Below are positions 60,305-64,000 of a stretch of 64,000 nucleotides of DNA, piece after piece. A program made the position numbers and the translations under genes. This DNA is from G963701675 sp963701675 (GTDB lineage Bacteria; Planctomycetota; Planctomycetia; Gemmatales; Gemmataceae), in contig OY969623.1 in assembly GCA_963701675.1 (NCBI GenBank), positions 6,696,001-6,760,000 on the forward strand, written 5' to 3'. How positions within the stretch are numbered: the first letter of the stretch is position 1; each line of letters opens with the position of its first letter. Under the pieces are notes generated by a model. The model had not been told where the DNA came from, ran no database searches, and saw only the letters and a list, made by a program, of their open reading frames with translations.

Positions 60305-61368
60305 GAACGCCTTGCCGCAACTACGAGGCCCTGCTCTCCAAAATGTATCGGTTCAACTATACTCAATCCGTGCTCGAGATGCAGCTGCCGAATGAACTTC
60401 TCCTCATATGCAACCGCCGCTTCGGGCACCGTCGGGTTCGTTGTTCGGTAACCATCACCTACAACGGCGAAGTCAAGAATCTTGTCGGCCGCGTGTTTCA
60501 GTGTGCCTCCGTCCAATACGAAGTAACTGATCAAGGATCGCCCGCCGGGCTTAAGCACTCGCGCAATCTCTGCGAGGTAATGCTCCATCTCGGCGGGAAG
60601 CAGATGGGTAAAAACCGAACCAAGAAACACAACATCGAACGAGCCGTCGGCATATGGGAAACGATACTCGGATGCACTGAACCGCCCGTTTGGATTGTAA
60701 TACCTGTTTCGAATGTCGGCATGTTGAAAGTGAAAGTTCGGATGCTTCGACGACATGTATTCCGTGCACCAAGCAATCGTGTCCTTGGTGACGTCAAATC
60801 CCTCGTAGAGGCCTCCGTTCTTCAGATGGGTGGTCAAGGGAATGGCGAGCCTGCCGACGCCGCATCCGACATCCAGCACGCGACCGCTGGGACGAAGTCT
60901 GCCGTACAGGCGGCAGACGCACGCCACATCCTTGCCATGGTCGAGAAATGTTTCGACACTCGGATGACCGGTTGCTCGAACCATGGCTAGCGGCGGATCG
61001 TCAACGTCGGCCGCCGGCCGTTCCGCTCGCCGCGGCGCTTCGAGCAGTTCAACATCGGTACCGCTTACCCGAACCCGGAACGCAGCGGATTCCCGGCGCA
61101 TGTCGAAAGAGGCTTGATAAATGAAGCCGTGTCGGCCGTCACCCTTGCCGGCCTCCAGCAAGTCGTCGCGAAACACGTCGGCGGCAATAGTCGTCAAGAG
61201 TCTTTCGTCGTCGTAGATATCCACGTGGACGGTCGCGGCCGGATCGAATTCATCCCATACCCAGCCGTCGACACTATTCGCATATAGATGGTCAATGAAA
61301 CCTTCGATCTCGAGATAGTCGGCCGTCTTGGCAGAACTCAAATGTGGCTCAGTCATACAACTCGTCAT
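60301..61368 (-). CDS. SAM-dependent methyltransferase with N-terminal glycan-cluster module
   Basis: 355 residues from ATG 61368, which overlaps the upstream epimerase stop (ATGA); 61356 is an alternative. Residues about 15-110 are the shared module (EGFIDHLYANSVDGWVWDEF, 'VHVDIYDDERLLTTIAADVF', GKGDGRHGFIYQ). Class I methyltransferase follows: RVLDVGCGVGRLAIPL (SAM motif I near 165), YEGFDVTKDTIAWCTEYMSS, FHFQHADIRN, 'SFDVVFLGSVFTHLLPAEME' and VLKPGGRSLISYF. Likely methylates a sugar or lipid-linked glycan. Strong operon context with two epimerases and a GT2. Confidence 0.9.
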   Translation of the reverse strand: MTSCMTEPHLSSAKTADYLEIEGFIDHLYANSVDGWVWDEFDPAATVHVDIYDDERLLTTIAADVFRDDLLEAGKGDGRHGFIYQASFDMRRESAAFRVRVSGTDVELLEAPRRAERPAADVDDPPLAMVRATGHPSVETFLDHGKDVACVCRLYGRLRPSGRVLDVGCGVGRLAIPLTTHLKNGGLYEGFDVTKDTIAWCTEYMSSKHPNFHFQHADIRNRYYNPNGRFSASEYRFPYADGSFDVVFLGSVFTHLLPAEMEHYLAEIARVLKPGGRSLISYFVLDGGTLKHAADKILDFAVVGDGYRTTNPTVPEAAVAYEEKFIRQLHLEHGLSIVEPIHFGEQGLVVAARRS

Positions 61369-62435
61369 CCAATAAGCGGCCTGAGCACGTCGGCATGACT
61401 GTCGATCCATCCGTGAATCTCGCGCACGACGTGAGCCACTCCACGGGTTGGCTTCCAAGCGAAATCGCGCTGCACCTTTCGAGAGTCCGTGACGAAGACG
61501 CGCAAGTCAACCGAGGCCGTCTCTGGAACTGACGAAATGGGGATTTGGCGGCCCGTTGTTTCTTCGCATACCCGTGTCAATTCGAGTAGTGACACGGACA
61601 CATCGTTGCCGCCGCCGACGTTGTAGATGCGTCCATCCCACTTATCCGGAGCTTGCATTTGCCGTGTTAGTAAGTCAAACAAGTCCTTGACGTGAAGAAG
61701 ATCGCGAACCTGCTTTCCGTTTCCTCCGAACCCGGTGTAGCGGAGCGGCTTCTGAAAGTAATGGCAGGCGACCCAGAGCGTAATGACGCCTTGATCGACT
61801 TTGCCCATCTGCCAGGGTCCGGTGAGAATGCCGCAGCGGTTGATCAACGCCTTCATGCCGTAGTTGTAAACAAACTCCTGGAGAAGTTGTTCACCCGCCA
61901 ATTTGCTGCTGCCATAGAAAGAGCGAGCGCCATCAAGTGGGAAGCTCTCGGAAATCCCGTGTTCCGAAAAGCCGGCTACGCCGGATTTCGCGACCCAGCA
62001 AAAACGCGTGTCGCTCTCTTCGTAAGGCAGGTCATTGAGTGCCGCGATCGGGTACACGCGACTGGTGCTTAGAAACAAGAACGCGGCGCCTCGCCGACGG
62101 GCGAGCTCCAAGCAGTTTATGGTGCCGCCTAGGTTGGTATTCAACACATAGAGCGGCGACCCACCGACACCAGCCTGAACGGATGGCTCGGCCGAGCAAT
62201 CAATGAGCAAGTCGAACTCGGGCAGCGTCTCCAAATCTTCCGGGCAGCGGATGTCGCCGTGAACAAACGTAACGTTCTGTTCAAGCAGCCGAGGCAGATT
62301 CAGTTCACTTCCACGGCGTTTCAGGTTATCGAGAGCCGTGAGGCGCAACCCGGGCATGGCATCGCGAAATGCCAGCGCGAGATTAGAGCCGACGAATCCC
62401 GCGCCGCCCGTAATCAGAACGCTCTGGAAACTCAT
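61365..62435 (-). CDS. NAD-dependent epimerase/dehydratase (CDP-paratose 2-epimerase-like)
   Basis: 356 residues, extended SDR: VLITGGAGFVGSNLALAF (NAD), LDNLKRRGSELNLPRLLEQN, 'VHGDIRCPEDLETLPEFDLL', CSAEPSVQAGV, STSRVYPIAALNDL and the catalytic 'SFYGSSKLAGEQLLQEFVYN' (Tyr-x-x-x-Lys). The N-R-R/K-G-[SA]-x-x-N-L phrase resembles CDP-tyvelose/paratose 2-epimerases. Substrate is inferred. It lies 5 nt after the paralogous 62441-63502 gene. Confidence 0.85.
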   Translation of the reverse strand: MSFQSVLITGGAGFVGSNLALAFRDAMPGLRLTALDNLKRRGSELNLPRLLEQNVTFVHGDIRCPEDLETLPEFDLLIDCSAEPSVQAGVGGSPLYVLNTNLGGTINCLELARRRGAAFLFLSTSRVYPIAALNDLPYEESDTRFCWVAKSGVAGFSEHGISESFPLDGARSFYGSSKLAGEQLLQEFVYNYGMKALINRCGILTGPWQMGKVDQGVITLWVACHYFQKPLRYTGFGGNGKQVRDLLHVKDLFDLLTRQMQAPDKWDGRIYNVGGGNDVSVSLLELTRVCEETTGRQIPISSVPETASVDLRVFVTDSRKVQRDFAWKPTRGVAHVVREIHGWIDSHADVLRPLIG

Positions 62436-62440
62436 GAAGG

Positions 62441-63502
62441 CTACACACGTGAAGACATGGATGTAAGAATCTGTTCCATGATCTTCGGCAAATCATAGGT
62501 GTACTTCCATGTCGGGTAATGTCGCTGGAACTTGCGAGTGTCGCTGATGTACCAAATATGATCACCGATGCGATTGGTTTCCGAATGTACGACGTTCATC
62601 TTCTTACCGGTCATCTTTTCGGACATGGCGATGGCTTCTTGCATGGAGCAGTTGCTGAAACGTCCACCGCCTGCGTTATAGACTTCGCCGGGTCGTGGTT
62701 TCTGGTGATAATTCCAGAACATGTTGACCAAATCGTATGAGTGAATGTTGTCCCGAACTTGCTTCCCCTTGTAGCCGAAAATCGTGTACCGGTCGCCCGT
62801 AATCGCACATTTCACCAAATACGAGAGAAACCCATGCAACATCGTCCCGGAGTGGCCGGGGCCCGTCAGGCACCCGCCGCGAAAACAGGCGGTATTCATG
62901 TCGAAATATCGGCCGTATTCTTGCACGAGCGCATCAGCCGCCAACTTTGAAGCGCCAAAGAGCGAGTGCTTGGTATGGTCGACCGACATAGTCTCGTCGA
63001 TGCCGTGCTCCGCGAATGGATGGCTCTTGTCGACTTCCCATCGCGTTTCTTTCTCGACGAGCGGCAGGGAATTTGGATTATCACCGTAGACTTTGTTGGT
63101 GGACGTGAAAATGAAGCTCGCTTTCGGACAGTACTGCCGTGTCGCTTCCAGGAGCACGAGCGTGCCGTTGGCATTGACGGTGAAGTCGGTGTGAGGATCC
63201 TTGGCGGCCCAGTCGTGCGACGGCTGTGCCGCCGTGTGAATAACCGTCTGGATGTCGCTTCCGTACTTCGAAAAAAGCGCTTCAACCCGTTGGCGATCTC
63301 GAATATCGATGTCGTGATGTTCGTATCGCGGTATGGTATTTTCCAGTTCCTTCCGGCTCCATTCGGTCGAAGCGTCGTCGCCGAAGAAAGTCTTGCGCAT
63401 GTTGTTGTCGATGCCGACGACTTGAAAGCCCTTGGCGCTGAAAAAGCGCACGGACTCCGCGCCGATCAAACCGGCCGAACCAGTTATCAACGCAATTGCC
63501 AT
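62441..63502 (-). CDS. NAD-dependent epimerase/dehydratase (paralog)
   Basis: 353 residues: ALITGSAGLIGAESVRFF (NAD-binding), GIDNNMRKTFFGDDASTEWS, 'HHDIDIRDRQRVEALFSKYG', IHTAAQPSHDWAAKDPHTDF, STNKVYGDNPNSLPLVEKET and 'HSLFGASKLAADALVQEYGR', with Phe where the catalytic Tyr is usual (F-x-x-S-K), so the Y-x-x-x-K site reads F-G-A-S-K. That may alter or abolish chemistry. The family is the same CDP-paratose epimerase-like group as the next gene. First gene of the cluster; the region upstream (63503-64000) has no gene. Confidence 0.85.
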   Translation of the reverse strand: MAIALITGSAGLIGAESVRFFSAKGFQVVGIDNNMRKTFFGDDASTEWSRKELENTIPRYEHHDIDIRDRQRVEALFSKYGSDIQTVIHTAAQPSHDWAAKDPHTDFTVNANGTLVLLEATRQYCPKASFIFTSTNKVYGDNPNSLPLVEKETRWEVDKSHPFAEHGIDETMSVDHTKHSLFGASKLAADALVQEYGRYFDMNTACFRGGCLTGPGHSGTMLHGFLSYLVKCAITGDRYTIFGYKGKQVRDNIHSYDLVNMFWNYHQKPRPGEVYNAGGGRFSNCSMQEAIAMSEKMTGKKMNVVHSETNRIGDHIWYISDTRKFQRHYPTWKYTYDLPKIMEQILTSMSSRV

Positions 63503-64000
63503 GAATCGCTCGCCCTTTCGATGGCTGAGAGTTCTGCCGGCATTCTCAAACTGTACATTATGTTTCCCCGCTTATTCCGTGAAGGAGCCGTTGATTGCGT
63601 TGTAACACCGCGAATGCCAAGTACCACTCCACCATAAACCCACCATTGTTATGGCGGAATGCGTTTTGTGGCACGATCTGGCGCGAGTGTTTTCGCCACA
63701 TCGCCACCGTTAACCACCGTCTCTTACGGTGGAATGCGCTTTGTGGCACGCCAATGCACGATGGCCTGCCTTTCGCCCTGCCGGTGCTGCATTGCGAGCC
63801 TATCTCAAGCGAACCAGGATTAGTCGGTTTCCATCGCCACTCGGCGTCACTCCAACCCGGTGCGCACCTCGCGCGCCTGTGTGCGCATCATGCCACGGTG
63901 TCACGCTTCCATGCAAGCGCCGTTCTGTGACAAATTCGAGAGACTGAAAAAAAAGGCCGCTGTGAATAGACCTGAACAATAAGCTCCGGTGAACAGGCGT
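63503..64000. other. Gene-free right end with small repeats
   Basis: 498 bp with no convincing coding region. It holds the promoter of the epimerase operon, and two copies of a 24-bp repeat (next entry). Short frames are present but have no ribosome sites. Confidence 0.45.
63652..63750 (+). repeat. Two-copy 24-bp direct repeat
   Basis: 63652-63675 and 63727-63750 share a core reading GGAATGCG-Y-TTTGTGGCACG, with differences only at three positions, 75 bp apart. The spacing from GG to GC in each (9 nt) rules out a sigma-54 promoter. Possibly part of a dispersed element; no palindrome of note. Confidence 0.6.

Noticed and set aside
63666..63690. Sigma-54-like TGGCACG in the right end repeats
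   Set aside because: The distance from GG to GC is 9 nt, not the required 10, in both copies.

Overview
The window looks like chromosome of a planctomycete, most likely from the Gemmata/Pirellula-like part of the phylum. This rests on lineage-marker families: PSCyt1-DUF1549-DUF1553 and DUF1501 proteins, a DUF1559 prepilin-like protein, four surface proteins with the planctomycete 'LExR' N-terminal sorting motif, a TIGR02999-type ECF sigma factor next to Ser/Thr kinases with TPR tails, and the tetrahydromethanopterin C1 genes fae and mtdB/mtdC. GC content is moderately high and genes lie on both strands in short operons.

Layout. 0-2.5 kb: LPS module kdsD-kdsC-lptC-like, the last running off the left edge. 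2.8-4.2 kb: fae and methylene-H4MPT dehydrogenase. 4.2-7.1 kb: an SBBP beta-propeller surface protein whose gene carries palindromic repeats. 7.2-10.5 kb: a large BNR/sortilin-type propeller gene with two frameshifts. 10.6-17.4 kb: small proteins, DUF1501, ORF6N, DUF1549/DUF1553 and a toxin-antitoxin-like pair. 17.5-25.5 kb: a giant secretin with repeated N-terminal modules, divergent from an FG-GAP surface protein. 25.7-29.9 kb: dcd and B12-dependent nrdJ (deoxynucleotide supply). 30-31.8 kb: mntA-hepT, a lipase and a 47-residue pilin-like peptide. 31.8-36.2 kb: tpiA, pheA and dnaK, with a sigma-54-like promoter ahead of dnaK. 36.4-38.1 kb: DUF1559, a lipoprotein and a surface protein. 38.5-43.8 kb: a degraded accessory stretch with DUF4926/DUF6883, a restriction-enzyme tail, two kinase genes and an ECF sigma gene. 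44-45.9 kb: a Vgb-like propeller, an orphan HicB and a fragment of the 3' end of 16S rRNA. 45.9-52.6 kb: ketopantoate-reductase-like, tsaE, prfB (programmed frameshift), SDR, PP2C, DUF151 nuclease and DUF255. 52.9-57.1 kb: tandem retropepsin-like/PDZ genes, the second fused to a redoxin-cytochrome-copper-monooxygenase protein, then bpt. 57.2-63.5 kb: a polysaccharide or glycan block.

Four genes carry frameshifts outside the prfB site, eight sites in all. One is tsaE, which is normally essential, so some may be assembly indels rather than real decay. The most unusual observations are the isolated 51-nt 16S 3'-end fragment, the palindromic repeats embedded in the SBBP gene, the pilin-like micro-ORF behind tpiA, the protease-monooxygenase fusion with an internal signal peptide, and a module shared between the glycan-cluster membrane protein and methyltransferase. 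No tRNA, complete rRNA gene, CRISPR array or insertion sequence was recognised.
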